This document shows, one piece after another, positions 8,851 through 19,130 of a DNA stretch of 64,000 bases. The translations under genes were made by a program, and so were the position numbers. Under the pieces are notes generated by a model. That model saw only the letters and a list, made by a program, of their open reading frames with translations, ran no database searches and was not told the DNA's origin. This stretch comes from CAVSRC01 sp963762605 (GTDB lineage: Bacteria > Pseudomonadota > Alphaproteobacteria > Rhizobiales > Kaistiaceae): assembly GCA_963762605.1 (NCBI GenBank), contig CAVXLJ010000017.1, positions 186,001 through 250,000 on the forward strand. Direction: 5' to 3'. Every line of letters begins with the position of its first letter. Position 1 is the stretch's first letter.

Positions 8851-9810
8851 ATGAACACCGCCAAGCCGCCCCTCGACATCCTGCTGTGCAGTCCGCGCGG
8901 CTTCTGCGCCGGCGTCGACCGCGCCATCCAGATCGTCGAGCTGGCGCTCGCGAAGTTCGGTCCGCCGGTCTATGTGCGCCACGAGATCGTCCACAATCGC
9001 TATGTGGTCGATGGCCTGAAGGCGAAAGGCGCGGTGTTCGTCGAGGATCTCGACGAGATACCCGACACCGACCAGCCGGTGGTGTTCTCCGCCCATGGCG
9101 TCGCCAAGGCGGTGCCCGAAGCGGCGCGGCTGAGGAACCTGTTCCATCTCGACGCCACCTGCCCGCTGGTTACCAAGGTGCATCGCGAGGCGGAGATCCA
9201 TTATCGCAAGGGACGCGAGATCGTGCTCATCGGCCATGCCGGCCACCCGGAAGTGGTCGGCACCATGGGCCAGCTTCCGGCGGACGCCATCACGCTCATC
9301 GAGACCGAGGCGGAGGCCCGCGCCTTCCAGCCGAAGGCGCCGGAACGACTGGCCTATATCACCCAGACGACACTGTCGGTGGACGACACCGCGGCGATCG
9401 TGGCGATCCTCAGCGAGCGCTTCCCGGAAATGACGGCGCCGCACAAGGAGGATATCTGCTACGCCACCACCAACCGACAGGAAGCGGTGAAGCGCATCGC
9501 CTCGGACATCGACGCCATGATCGTCATCGGCGCGCCCAACTCGTCCAATTCGCAGCGGCTGCGCGAGGTGGCGGAGCGTGCCGGCTGCCCGGTGTCGCTG
9601 CTCGTCCAGCGCGCCAGCGACCTCGACTGGCAACGACTGGCAGGGCTTCGCCGCGTCGGCATCACCGCCGGCGCCTCGGCGCCGGAGGTTCTGGTCGAGG
9701 AGGTGATCGACGCCTTCGCCGAACGCCACGCGGTCAATGTCGAAGTGGTGACGGCGGCAGAGGAAGCGGTCGTCTTCAACCTGCCGCGGGCATTGCGCGA
9801 GATCACCTGA
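8851..9810 (+). CDS. ispH: 4-hydroxy-3-methylbut-2-enyl diphosphate reductase
   Basis: A 319-residue [4Fe-4S] enzyme for the last step of the MEP isoprenoid pathway, giving IPP and DMAPP from HMBPP. The three cluster cysteines are in SPRGFCAGVDRA (C19), DATCPLVTKVH (C104) and DICYATTNRQ (C203); GHPEVVGTMGQ, with the proton-donor glutamate of the family, and the NSSNSQRL substrate-binding motif are present. No clear ribosome binding site precedes the ATG. It heads an ispH-thrB-rnhA row that is common in Hyphomicrobiales. Dxs, the first enzyme of the pathway, is encoded at 32.7-34.7 kb. Confidence 0.96.
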   Translation: MNTAKPPLDILLCSPRGFCAGVDRAIQIVELALAKFGPPVYVRHEIVHNRYVVDGLKAKGAVFVEDLDEIPDTDQPVVFSAHGVAKAVPEAARLRNLFHLDATCPLVTKVHREAEIHYRKGREIVLIGHAGHPEVVGTMGQLPADAITLIETEAEARAFQPKAPERLAYITQTTLSVDDTAAIVAILSERFPEMTAPHKEDICYATTNRQEAVKRIASDIDAMIVIGAPNSSNSQRLREVAERAGCPVSLLVQRASDLDWQRLAGLRRVGITAGASAPEVLVEEVIDAFAERHAVNVEVVTAAEEAVVFNLPRALREIT

Positions 9811-9883
9811 CCGGCATCGCCCCGTTGCATGGCGCGGCGGGTCGTGTGATCTAGCGGTGATCGACGATCAGCGGCGCGAACTC

Positions 9884-10849
9884 ATGGCGGTCTATACCGA
9901 AATCCCCGACGACGAATTCGACGCCTTCATGCGGAGCTATGACGTGGGCCAGGTGCTCTCGTGCAAGGGCATCGCCGAAGGCGTTGAAAATTCGAACTTT
10001 CTCGTCGTCGCCGAGGCCGGTCAATTCATCCTGACGCTCTACGAGAAGCGCGTGGCGGCAGCCGACCTGCCCTTCTTCCTGGGCCTCATGGAGCATCTGG
10101 CGGCCAAGGGCATCACCTGCCCGACGCCGGTGCACGATCGCGCCGGCCAGGCGCTGAAGCGCCTTGCCGGCCGTCCGGCGGCAATGGTGACCTTCCTTGC
10201 CGGCATGTGGGTGCGCCGGCCGCAGGCCGAGCATTGTGCCGCCGTCGGCGGCGCGCTGGCGCGGCTGCACCTCGCCGGAACCGATTTCACGATCCACCGC
10301 AAGAACGCGCTCACCGTCGACGGCTGGCGGCCCCTCTACGAGCAGTGCGACGGGCGCGCCGATACGGTCGCGCCGGGCCTTGCCGCCATCATCGAGGACG
10401 AACTGGCCGAGGCCGACCGGGCCTGGCCGAAAGACCTGCCACAAGGTGTCATCCACGCCGACCTGTTTCCGGACAACGTTTTCTTTCTCGGTGGCCGGCT
10501 GTCGGGCCTCATCGACTTCTACTTCGCCTGCAACGACATGCTGGCCTATGACGTTGCGGTCTGCCTGAATGCCTGGTGCTTCGAGGTCGATGGCTCTCTC
10601 AACGTCACCAAGGCGCGGGCACTGCTCACCGGCTACACCACCGTGCGCCCGCTCAGCGACGTCGAGATCGATGCCCTGCCGATGCTTGCCCGTGGCGCGG
10701 CGCTGCGCTTCCTGCTGACCCGGCTGTACGACTGGCTGACGGTGCCGGACGACGCGATGGTGGTGAAGAAGGATCCGCTCGAATATTACCGCAAGCTGCG
10801 CTTCCACCGCGGCGTCGGCGACGCCACCGCCTACGGGCTCAGCCGGTGA
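9884..10849 (+). CDS. thrB: homoserine kinase (APH-fold, type II)
   Basis: A 321-residue kinase phosphorylating homoserine for threonine synthesis. It belongs to the aminoglycoside-phosphotransferase fold rather than the GHMP fold of E. coli ThrB: the catalytic loop reads VIHADLFPDNVFF near residue 190, followed by GLIDFYFACND. The ATG at 9884 gives MAVYTEIPDDEF, which matches the usual start of this family; a GTG nine codons upstream is less likely. The stop overlaps the rnhA start (GTGA at 10846-10849), so the two are translationally coupled. ThrC, the next enzyme, is at 2.4-3.8 kb. Confidence 0.93.
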   Translation: MAVYTEIPDDEFDAFMRSYDVGQVLSCKGIAEGVENSNFLVVAEAGQFILTLYEKRVAAADLPFFLGLMEHLAAKGITCPTPVHDRAGQALKRLAGRPAAMVTFLAGMWVRRPQAEHCAAVGGALARLHLAGTDFTIHRKNALTVDGWRPLYEQCDGRADTVAPGLAAIIEDELAEADRAWPKDLPQGVIHADLFPDNVFFLGGRLSGLIDFYFACNDMLAYDVAVCLNAWCFEVDGSLNVTKARALLTGYTTVRPLSDVEIDALPMLARGAALRFLLTRLYDWLTVPDDAMVVKKDPLEYYRKLRFHRGVGDATAYGLSR

Positions 10850-11331
10850 CGCAGAAGCGGGTCGCGATCTGGAGCGACGGCGCCTGCTCGGGCAATCCCG
10901 GCCCCGGTGGCTGGGGCGCCGTGCTCGTCTGGGACGGGCACGAGAAGGAGCTGAAAGGCGGCGAAGCCGAGACCACCAACAACCGCATGGAGCTGACCGC
11001 GGCGATCGAGGCGCTGGCGGCGCTGAAGAAGCCGTCGGCGGTCGATTTCTACACCGACTCGCAATATCTGCGCGGCGGCGTCATGGGCTGGATCGCCGGG
11101 TGGCAGAAGAACGGCTGGAAGACGGCCGACCGCAAGCCGGTGAAGAATGTCGACCTGTGGCAGAGGCTGGACGAACTCCGCCACAAACACGAAGTCGCCT
11201 GGCATTGGGTCAAGGGCCATGCCGGAACGGAAGGCAACGAACGCGCCGATCAGCTGGCGCGCGAGGGCATGGCCCCGTTCAAACGCAAGAAGAAGAAGAA
11301 GAAGACGCCGCTGGCCGACCCCGCGCCCTAG
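10846..11331 (+). CDS. rnhA: ribonuclease HI
   Basis: A 161-residue endonuclease that cuts RNA in RNA-DNA hybrids. The four catalytic acids are visible: D11 (SDGACSGNPGPGG), E49 (NNRMELTA), D71 (YTDSQYL) and D135 (NERADQLA), with the helper histidine in KGHAGTEGN. It starts with GTG overlapping the thrB stop. The C-terminus is unusual in ending with FKRKKKKKKTPLADPAP, six lysines in a row, beyond the catalytic fold; similar basic tails occur in some alphaproteobacterial RNases HI but its role is unknown. Confidence 0.95.
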   Translation: MTQKRVAIWSDGACSGNPGPGGWGAVLVWDGHEKELKGGEAETTNNRMELTAAIEALAALKKPSAVDFYTDSQYLRGGVMGWIAGWQKNGWKTADRKPVKNVDLWQRLDELRHKHEVAWHWVKGHAGTEGNERADQLAREGMAPFKRKKKKKKTPLADPAP

Positions 11332-11473
11332 GGCAAAATGACATGCGCCGACGATGCCTGACCACTTCCTTCCCCATTCGGGAGGGCCGCTTTTCCTTGC
11401 GAGCCATCGGCACGCTCAGAAAAACCGGGACTTAGGCGTTCGGCTTGGCATCGCAGCCGAATATCGACCCGTT

Positions 11474-11962
11474 CTAGATCTGGCCCAGCATTGTGGCGGC
11501 GCCGGTCGCCTGAATTCCCTTGCCGCCTTCCGGCTCGAAATTGATCGTCTTCACCACGCCGTCCTCGACGAGCATGGAGAAGCGCTTGACGCGTGTGCCC
11601 ATGCCGACCGCGCCGAGGTCGATCGTCAGACCCAGCGCCCGGGCATAATCGGCGCTGCCATCGGCAACGAAATCGAGCTTGTCCTCGGCGTTCAGCGCCG
11701 CGCCCCAGGCCTGCATCACGAAGGCATCGTTGACCGCCATCACCACGATGCGGTCGATGCCATTGTCCTTGAAGGTAGCGGCATTGGCGATGAACTGGGG
11801 AATGTGGGCGTAGTGACAGGTCGAGGTGAAGGCTCCGGGAACGCCGACGAAGACCACCTTCTGGCCCTTGAACAGCGTGTCGACCGTCACCTCTTCGACG
11901 GCACCCTCGCCCTTCTTGAATCGGAAAGAGCCCGCAGGAAGGCGATCGCCCACCTTGATCAT
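11474..11962 (-). CDS. peroxiredoxin, Prx5 type
   Basis: A 162-residue thiol peroxidase of the AhpE/Prx5 group that reduces hydrogen and organic peroxides. The peroxidatic cysteine is C49 in GVPGAFTSTCHYAH, the family signature. It is the only cysteine in the protein, so the enzyme should act as a 1-Cys peroxiredoxin needing an outside thiol such as glutathione. The ATG at 11962 has AGGAG six bases upstream; a longer open frame reaches further but overlaps the neighbouring gene. It lies next to a DsbD-like protein and YqgE. Confidence 0.93.
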   Translation of the reverse strand: MIKVGDRLPAGSFRFKKGEGAVEEVTVDTLFKGQKVVFVGVPGAFTSTCHYAHIPQFIANAATFKDNGIDRIVVMAVNDAFVMQAWGAALNAEDKLDFVADGSADYARALGLTIDLGAVGMGTRVKRFSMLVEDGVVKTINFEPEGGKGIQATGAATMLGQI

Positions 11963-12023
11963 GTTCGTCTCCTGGATGAATTGCGATGCTGCTCGACCGC
12001 AGGAAATAATGCAGCGTGGCCGA

Positions 12024-12869
12024 CTAGTCGAGGGGCAACACCTGCTCGATGGCGCGGCCGCCGGCGGCCATGGTGACGCGGATCTTGGCGCCGGCGATCG
12101 GCGTCTTGGCACCGAGACGGCTGAACTTGACATCGAAGAGCGTCTTGCCACCGTCGCTGCCGACGAAAACCGGCGCATAAGGCGCCCAGTCCTCCGGCCC
12201 CTCGACCAGAAATTCCGGCTTGGCACCGGCCGGCACGGTGGCGACGACCCGGAACTGCGGGTGGACGTCGGTGCCGCCCGCGCGGGTGACACTGTCCACC
12301 GCGAAGATGCCGGGCTTCGGCGGGCCCGGCAGGCGGGCGCGCGCGGTCACCAGAATGGCCTCGGTCGCCGGATCGTTCTCGCCCGGTGGCACCGTCAGAT
12401 GTGCGGTGACTTCATCGGGGACGCAGACCTCATCGCACACGCCGAGGTGCATGGTGAGGGAAAGCGTCACCGGCTGCGACGGGTCGGCTACCGCGGCGCG
12501 GAACGGCAGGACCACGCCGCCGACATAGACGTTGGTGACGCTGTAGCCGTCATCGACGACCTCGGGCACCGGGAAGGAGATGGCCGGCTTGTCGAGGTTG
12601 TGAGACGCGGAGAAATCGAACACCGGCGCGATGCCGGCCGTGCCGGGATTGCGCCAATAGGTCTTCCAGCCGGGCGGCAGAGCGATCTCGATGGCGCCGT
12701 GGAGAATGCCGGTGCTGTCCATGCCGGAAGCGACCAGCCGGATCCTGGTCTTCTGACCCTGTACCCAATCGCCGGTTGCGGCGACGGCAGGCGCGACCAG
12801 CACCAGCACAATGGCGACGGGCAGAAACCAGAGAGTTGTCTTGAAGGGCGTTTTCATGGAGCGGACCAT
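12024..12869 (-). CDS. secreted DsbD N-terminal-domain-like protein
   Basis: A 281-residue protein with a signal sequence (cleavage after about residue 31, PAVA-ATGD). Residues 35-150 resemble the N-terminal domain of the thiol:disulfide interchange protein DsbD, including LPPGWKTYWRNPG and a CDEVCVP pair (C145, C149). It lacks the membrane and thioredoxin domains of full DsbD. Likely a periplasmic thiol protein; partner unknown. The ATG at 12857 (MKTPFK) is an equally possible start. It runs toward the peroxiredoxin gene, 61 bases apart, and may be cotranscribed with it. Confidence 0.85.
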   Translation of the reverse strand: MVRSMKTPFKTTLWFLPVAIVLVLVAPAVAATGDWVQGQKTRIRLVASGMDSTGILHGAIEIALPPGWKTYWRNPGTAGIAPVFDFSASHNLDKPAISFPVPEVVDDGYSVTNVYVGGVVLPFRAAVADPSQPVTLSLTMHLGVCDEVCVPDEVTAHLTVPPGENDPATEAILVTARARLPGPPKPGIFAVDSVTRAGGTDVHPQFRVVATVPAGAKPEFLVEGPEDWAPYAPVFVGSDGGKTLFDVKFSRLGAKTPIAGAKIRVTMAAGGRAIEQVLPLD

Positions 12870-13024
12870 AGCGCGAGGATCGTCGACGGCCGATCAATAT
12901 GGGCTGGCAGCAGCTTCATTTGTTCGTGAGGCGCATCTTGTCGCAGCCGCGCCGTGCCCAAGGCAAATTCGCGCTCTCGGCATGGTTCCATCCGACCGGA
13001 AAACGCTCTACGCTTGCCGCCATC

Positions 13025-13636
13025 ATGGCCAATATTCCGCACAGCGCTCCCAAAGGCCGTGGCTATCTCGATGGCCAGTTCCTCATCGCCATGCCGACGA
13101 TGCAGGACAGCCGTTTTGCCCGGACGGTGGTGTTCATCTGCGCCCATTCGCCGGACGGCGCCATGGGCATCACCATCAATCAGGCGGCACCGGAAGTCAC
13201 ATTCCAGGACCTGCTGGTGCAGCTCGACATTATCCCGGAAGGTCCCGAGATCAGGTTGCCGCCGCCGGCGCGCCGTATGCGTGTCCACCGCGGCGGACCG
13301 GTGGAGACCGGCCGCGGCTTCGTGCTGCACAGCGCCGACTACTATGCCGAGAACTCGACGCTGCCGATCAGCGAGACCATCTCGTTGACGGCAACGCTGG
13401 AGATCCTGAAGGCGATCGCCACCGGCAACGGGCCCGAGAACGCGCTCCTGGCGCTGGGCTATGCCGGCTGGGCGCCGGGGCAGCTGGAAAACGAGATCCA
13501 GGCCAATGGCTGGCTACACTGCCCGGCCCGCCCGGACGTCATCTTCGATCCCGACCTGGAGGGCAAATACGACCGCGCGTTGGCGCTGATCGGTGTCGAC
13601 GTGACGCGGCTATCGGGCGAAGCCGGTCACGCCTGA
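13025..13636 (+). CDS. YqgE/AlgH family protein (UPF0301)
   Basis: About 203 residues from the ATG at 13025. The YLDGQFLIAMPTMQD start, the VFICAHSPDGAMGITIN stretch and the YAGWAPGQLENEI motif are diagnostic of the YqgE/AlgH family, whose biochemical role is still unclear. A longer frame opens at 12899, but its extra 42 residues do not resemble the family, so I took the shorter start; no strong ribosome binding site decides it. It is divergent from the DsbD-like gene and its 3' end overlaps that of surf1 by 10 bases. Confidence 0.9.
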   Translation: MANIPHSAPKGRGYLDGQFLIAMPTMQDSRFARTVVFICAHSPDGAMGITINQAAPEVTFQDLLVQLDIIPEGPEIRLPPPARRMRVHRGGPVETGRGFVLHSADYYAENSTLPISETISLTATLEILKAIATGNGPENALLALGYAGWAPGQLENEIQANGWLHCPARPDVIFDPDLEGKYDRALALIGVDVTRLSGEAGHA

Positions 13637-14415
13637 GCCCGTTTCTCCGCTCGCCGCTCGCTGAGCCGCCGCCACAGATAGGGCAGGTATACCAGCGCCA
13701 GACTGAACGCCAGACCGTACCAGGTGATCAGATAGCCGAGGTGGTTGTTGGGGAAGCTGACCACCGTTTCGCCGCCCTGCGGCAGGCCGCCGGGGCGCGT
13801 CGGATCGAAGCGTTCGTCGATGATGTAGGGCGCGATCTCGGATGCGGGCAGGTGCTGGGCCGCGGCAAAGAGCGCGGGATCGCGCGAAAACCACTGGTTC
13901 TTTGCGGCATTGTCGGCGGGCATGAACCATGACCGGCGCCCCGGCTGCCGCAGCGGGCCGATGACGGTCGTCGGTCCCTCGACCTGGCCCTCGGGACGTG
14001 TCGCCGGATCAGCCTTGGCCGCCGGTACGAAACCGCGGTTGACATAGACGATCCAGCCGCCGGCGGTCTCGAGTGGCGTCATGACGAAATAGCCGGGTCC
14101 ACCAACCGGGCCTTTCGGCTCGGTGAGCATGTAGAGGACGTGGATCTCGTGGGCGTTATCGAAGCGGCCGGTGACGGTGACTGGCTGGTATTCGCGCGCG
14201 GCCACATCGAGCGTCGGCCAATCCTTTGGCCCTGGTGCCGGCACCGGTTCAGCCTTGAGACCGGCACTCACGCGGGCGATCAACGCCGTCTTCCAGTGGA
14301 GACGCTGCACCTGCCAGGTGCCAAGGCCGCAGAGGATGGCGAACGCAATGAGAGCTGCGACGGACTGCCACAGCAGGCCGCCGCGACGTGCGGGCTTCGT
14401 GCTTGGTTCCGTCAC
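13627..14415 (-). CDS. SURF1-family cytochrome oxidase assembly protein
   Basis: A 262-residue inner-membrane protein helping to insert heme a into subunit I of cytochrome c oxidase. It has the two-helix SURF1 layout: one N-terminal helix (about residues 17-37, followed by GTWQVQRLHWK) and one near the C-terminus (HLGYLITWYGLAFSLALVYL). The periplasmic part carries VNRGFVP, typical of the family. It is the last gene of the cox operon, following DUF983 by 7 bases, and converges on yqgE. Confidence 0.93.
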   Translation of the reverse strand: MTEPSTKPARRGGLLWQSVAALIAFAILCGLGTWQVQRLHWKTALIARVSAGLKAEPVPAPGPKDWPTLDVAAREYQPVTVTGRFDNAHEIHVLYMLTEPKGPVGGPGYFVMTPLETAGGWIVYVNRGFVPAAKADPATRPEGQVEGPTTVIGPLRQPGRRSWFMPADNAAKNQWFSRDPALFAAAQHLPASEIAPYIIDERFDPTRPGGLPQGGETVVSFPNNHLGYLITWYGLAFSLALVYLPYLWRRLSERRAEKRAQA

Positions 14416-14422
14416 GGCCGGC

Positions 14423-14806
14423 TCAACTGTCGGAAATGCGGCCGAGTTCCGCCCGGTGGCGATATTGCTGGGCGATCATCAGGCCCTTGAGCGGGCGCAG
14501 GAGGCCGATCGACAGGCCGAGCACCAGCGGAACAAGGATCACGGCCATCAGCCAATAGGGCGGGTTGAAGGTGAACTCGATGACCAGCGCCAGGCCGACG
14601 ACGATGAAACCGACGATCATCATGATGAAGACCGCCGGGCCGTCACCGGCGTCGGCAAAGTCGAATTCCAGGCCGCAATTCTGGCAGTGCGGCGCAACGG
14701 TGAGGAAGCCCGCGAACAGGCGCCCCTCGCCACAGCGCGGGCAACGCCCGTGCAAGCCGACCGACACCGGCTGCGGCGGATAGAGAGCCTTGTCCTCTGT
14801 GGTCAT
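14423..14806 (-). CDS. DUF983 family membrane protein
   Basis: A 127-residue protein with two CxxC pairs (C22/C25 in GRCPRCGEG and C41/C44 in HCQNCGLEF), probably binding zinc, followed by two membrane helices (about 57-80 and 85-105). DUF983 proteins sit in the cox operon of many Alphaproteobacteria, between ctaE and SURF1 as here. A role in oxidase assembly is suspected from context only. Confidence 0.92.
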   Translation of the reverse strand: MTTEDKALYPPQPVSVGLHGRCPRCGEGRLFAGFLTVAPHCQNCGLEFDFADAGDGPAVFIMMIVGFIVVGLALVIEFTFNPPYWLMAVILVPLVLGLSIGLLRPLKGLMIAQQYRHRAELGRISDS

Positions 14807-14827
14807 CGTGCTCCGAACGGCGGGCGC

Positions 14828-15667
14828 TTATCCGTGATGGATCGGCGCGCCCCAGCCGCCCCAGATGTAGATGCAGAAGAACAGGAAAAGCCACACCACG
14901 TCAACAAAATGCCAGTACCAGGCGGCCGCCTCGAAGCCGAAATGCTGCTTCGGATTGAAGTCTCCCTTGACCGCGCGGATGAGGCAGATGGCGAGAAAGA
15001 TCGTGCCAACGATAACGTGGAAGCCGTGGAATCCGGTGGCCATGAAGAACGTGGAGCCGAAGATGCCGCCGGTGAAGGCGAACGGCGCGTGGGCGTATTC
15101 ATAGGCCTGCACCGAGGTGAAGGTGAGACCGAGGATGACGGTCAGGATCAGCCCCCAGATGAGCCCCTTGCGATCGTCGTGGATGAGCGAATGGTGCGCC
15201 CAGGTGACGGTGGTGCCCGAGGTCAACAGGATGAGCGTGTTGAGCAGCGGCAGGTGCCACGGGTCGAAGACCTCGATGCCCTTCGGCGGCCAGTGACCGC
15301 CGGTGAACGCCACCTTGGCGATCTGGATGGTGCTGTCGGCTGAGAGACTGGAATCGAAGAAGGCCCAGAACCAGGCGACGAAGAACATCACCTCGGAGGC
15401 GATGAACAGGATCATGCCATAGCGCAGGCCGATCGCGACGACGCTGGTGTGGAAGCCCTCATGCGCCTCCTTGATGACGTCCCGCCACCAGACCAGCATG
15501 GTGTAGAGCACGCCGATAATGCCGGGCGCGATCAGCCAGACGCTGGCGCCGTGCATATACGAGATGGCACCGATCGCCAGAACGAAGGCCGAGATGGCAC
15601 CGAGGACCGGCCACGGGCTCGGGTCGACCAGGTGATAGGGATGATGCTTCGCGTGCGCCTCAGCCAT
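14828..15667 (-). CDS. ctaE: cytochrome c oxidase subunit III
   Basis: A 279-residue inner-membrane subunit of aa3-type cytochrome c oxidase with seven predicted helices. The start MAEAHAKHHPYHLVDPSPWP and the later HGFHVIVGTIFL and HFGFEAAAWYWHFVDVVWLF stretch are typical of CoxC. Length matches the family (about 270-290). It lies after ctaG in the leftward cox operon, with about 50 bases between the two genes. Confidence 0.96.
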   Translation of the reverse strand: MAEAHAKHHPYHLVDPSPWPVLGAISAFVLAIGAISYMHGASVWLIAPGIIGVLYTMLVWWRDVIKEAHEGFHTSVVAIGLRYGMILFIASEVMFFVAWFWAFFDSSLSADSTIQIAKVAFTGGHWPPKGIEVFDPWHLPLLNTLILLTSGTTVTWAHHSLIHDDRKGLIWGLILTVILGLTFTSVQAYEYAHAPFAFTGGIFGSTFFMATGFHGFHVIVGTIFLAICLIRAVKGDFNPKQHFGFEAAAWYWHFVDVVWLFLFFCIYIWGGWGAPIHHG

Positions 15668-15720
15668 GATTTCAGTGCTCCCAGATCGTCCCCCGCCGCC
15701 TTACAGGCGCCGGCTGGCGT

Positions 15721-16320
15721 TCAAAGCGGGTGTTCCCCCGATGTCGTCGCCAGCGCGGCGACCGGTTTCGGCTTAGCCGGATAGAAACTGTACGACAGTG
15801 TGATGGTGTCGATGTTCTGCAGGTTGGGATCGTCGGCGTAGGCCGGATCGACGAAGAAGGTGACGCCGAGTTCCGACTTCTCGCCGGGCTTGAGCGTCTG
15901 GTCGGTGAAGCAGAAGCAGGCGATCTTGTTGAAATAGGCGCCGGCCTGATCGGGCGCGACGTTGAACGCGGCGGTGCCGGTCTCGGTCCGGTTCGTTCGA
16001 TTCTCGGCGAGGAACGAGACGGTGCCGACTTCGCCGAGCTTGATCTGCACCGAGCGCTTCACCGGGCGGAAGCTCCAGCCGAGATTGTTGCTGATGTTGC
16101 TGTCGAAACGCACGGTGACGACGCGATCAAGGATATTCTTGGGCGCCGCCTGGGCAACGCGGGTGGTGCCGCCGTAGCCGGTCACCTGACAGAAGATGCG
16201 ATAGAGCGGCACGGCGGCGAAAGACATGCCGACCATGCCGGCGACGAACACCGCACATACCGCAGCGGTGAGGCCGAGGTTGATGCGCCGGCGCGGTTTT
16301 GGGTTGGCTGCGTCGGTCAT
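15721..16320 (-). CDS. ctaG: cytochrome c oxidase assembly protein CtaG/Cox11
   Basis: A 199-residue membrane-anchored copper protein that delivers copper to the CuB site of oxidase subunit I. One N-terminal helix (about 14-36) is followed by the periplasmic domain with FCQVTGYGGTTR (C44) and the copper-binding CFCF motif (C135, C137) in KIACFCFTDQTLKPGE. The ATG at 16320 gives the usual N-terminus; the open frame upstream overlaps other genes and is not used. Starts two bases after the CoxF-like stop. Confidence 0.95.
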   Translation of the reverse strand: MTDAANPKPRRRINLGLTAAVCAVFVAGMVGMSFAAVPLYRIFCQVTGYGGTTRVAQAAPKNILDRVVTVRFDSNISNNLGWSFRPVKRSVQIKLGEVGTVSFLAENRTNRTETGTAAFNVAPDQAGAYFNKIACFCFTDQTLKPGEKSELGVTFFVDPAYADDPNLQNIDTITLSYSFYPAKPKPVAALATTSGEHPL

Positions 16321-16322
16321 GG

Positions 16323-16496
16323 TCACATCGGCGGCGTCAGGACGTTCTGACCAAGCCGCACGATGGTCAGAAGGTAGAACAGGCCGACCAGCACGGCGAG
16401 CGCAATGGCGGTCGCCACCGCGCGGGCGCGGCGCCGCTTCTGTTGCGCCTCGGTCAGGCGCAGGCCGTCGTCGCCGTCCGCCGTCATGGCCGTCAT
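16323..16496 (-). CDS. small CoxF-like membrane protein
   Basis: A 57-residue protein with a basic stretch (QQKRRRARA) and one membrane helix (about residues 27-45) ending in RLGQNVLTPPM. Tiny proteins of this form lie between ctaB and ctaG in most Hyphomicrobiales cox operons and are annotated CoxF or cytochrome oxidase assembly factor. The ATG at 16496 overlaps the ctaB stop (ATGA). Too short to be found by length-limited gene finding. Function is not established. Confidence 0.85.
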   Translation of the reverse strand: MTAMTADGDDGLRLTEAQQKRRRARAVATAIALAVLVGLFYLLTIVRLGQNVLTPPM

Positions 16497-17434
16497 ATCG
16501 CGATTCCGGTGAGGCCCTTCTCCGCCAGAATAACAGCGAAGAGAAGGAACAGATACAGGAGCGAGAAGGTGAACAGCCGGCGCGCCGGCAGCTTGGCGGC
16601 ATCGTCGGCCGGCATGCGGAACACGGCCCAGGCGAGCCAAACGAAGACGGCGCCGAGCCCGCCGGCAATCACCGCATAGGTCCACGAGGTGACGCCGGCC
16701 AGCGGCGGCAGCAAGGCTGCCGTGACCGCGAGGACCACGGCATAAGCGAGAATGTGCCGCCTGGTCGATGCCTCGCCGGCGACGACGGGAAGCATCGGGA
16801 TGCCGGCCCTGGCGTAGTCCTCGCGCTTGTAGAGCGACAACGCCCAGAAGTGCGGCGGCGTCCACAGGAAGATGATCAGGAACAGACTGAGGCTCTCGAT
16901 GCCGATCCCGCCGGTGACCGCGGCCCAGCCGACCATCGGCGGCAGGGCGCCGGCGGCGCCGCCGATGACGATGTTCTGTGGCGTCGAACGCTTGAGCCAC
17001 ATCGTATAGACGAGGACATAGAAGGCGATGGTGAAGGCGAGCAGCCCGGCGGCGACGACGTTGGTCGCCAGCCCCAGGAAGACGACCGAACCGACCGCCA
17101 GCGGCAGGCCGAAGGCGAGCGCCTCGCCGGCTGTCAGACGACCCGCCGGCACCGGCCGCTTCATGGTGCGGCGCATCACGGCGTCGATGTCGGCGTCGTA
17201 CCACATGTTGAGGGCACCCGAGGCTCCCGCCCCGACGGCGATGGCGAGCAACGCCTCGAAACCGATCACCGGATTGAGGCCCACCGGAGCGATGGCCATG
17301 CCGACGAAGGCGGTGAACACCACCAGCGACATCACCCGCGGCTTGAGCAGGGCGATGTAGTCGCCAACGCTGCCGCCGAGCGCCAGTTCGGCGCTCAACG
17401 CGGTGCCCGCTTCATGGCTGTCCGAATAGGCCAT
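16493..17434 (-). CDS. ctaB: protoheme IX farnesyltransferase (heme O synthase)
   Basis: A 313-residue UbiA-superfamily membrane enzyme that adds a farnesyl group to heme b, making heme O for the oxidase. It has the aspartate-rich motif NMWYDADIDAVMRRT near residue 77-91 and about nine membrane helices. The start DYIALLKPRVMSLVVFTAFVG region (about 27-47) is the typical family N-terminus. Lies in the cox operon, 33 bases after ctaD. Confidence 0.96.
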   Translation of the reverse strand: MAYSDSHEAGTALSAELALGGSVGDYIALLKPRVMSLVVFTAFVGMAIAPVGLNPVIGFEALLAIAVGAGASGALNMWYDADIDAVMRRTMKRPVPAGRLTAGEALAFGLPLAVGSVVFLGLATNVVAAGLLAFTIAFYVLVYTMWLKRSTPQNIVIGGAAGALPPMVGWAAVTGGIGIESLSLFLIIFLWTPPHFWALSLYKREDYARAGIPMLPVVAGEASTRRHILAYAVVLAVTAALLPPLAGVTSWTYAVIAGGLGAVFVWLAWAVFRMPADDAAKLPARRLFTFSLLYLFLLFAVILAEKGLTGIAI

Positions 17435-17467
17435 TGCGTCCTTATCTCTCTCCCGTGCCGGTCACCC

Positions 17468-19081
<1,614 letters not shown>

Positions 19082-19130
19082 ACCTGTCTCCTCTGATCGA
19101 ACCTTCCCGGCTGCTGCGGCGGGGTTGGCC

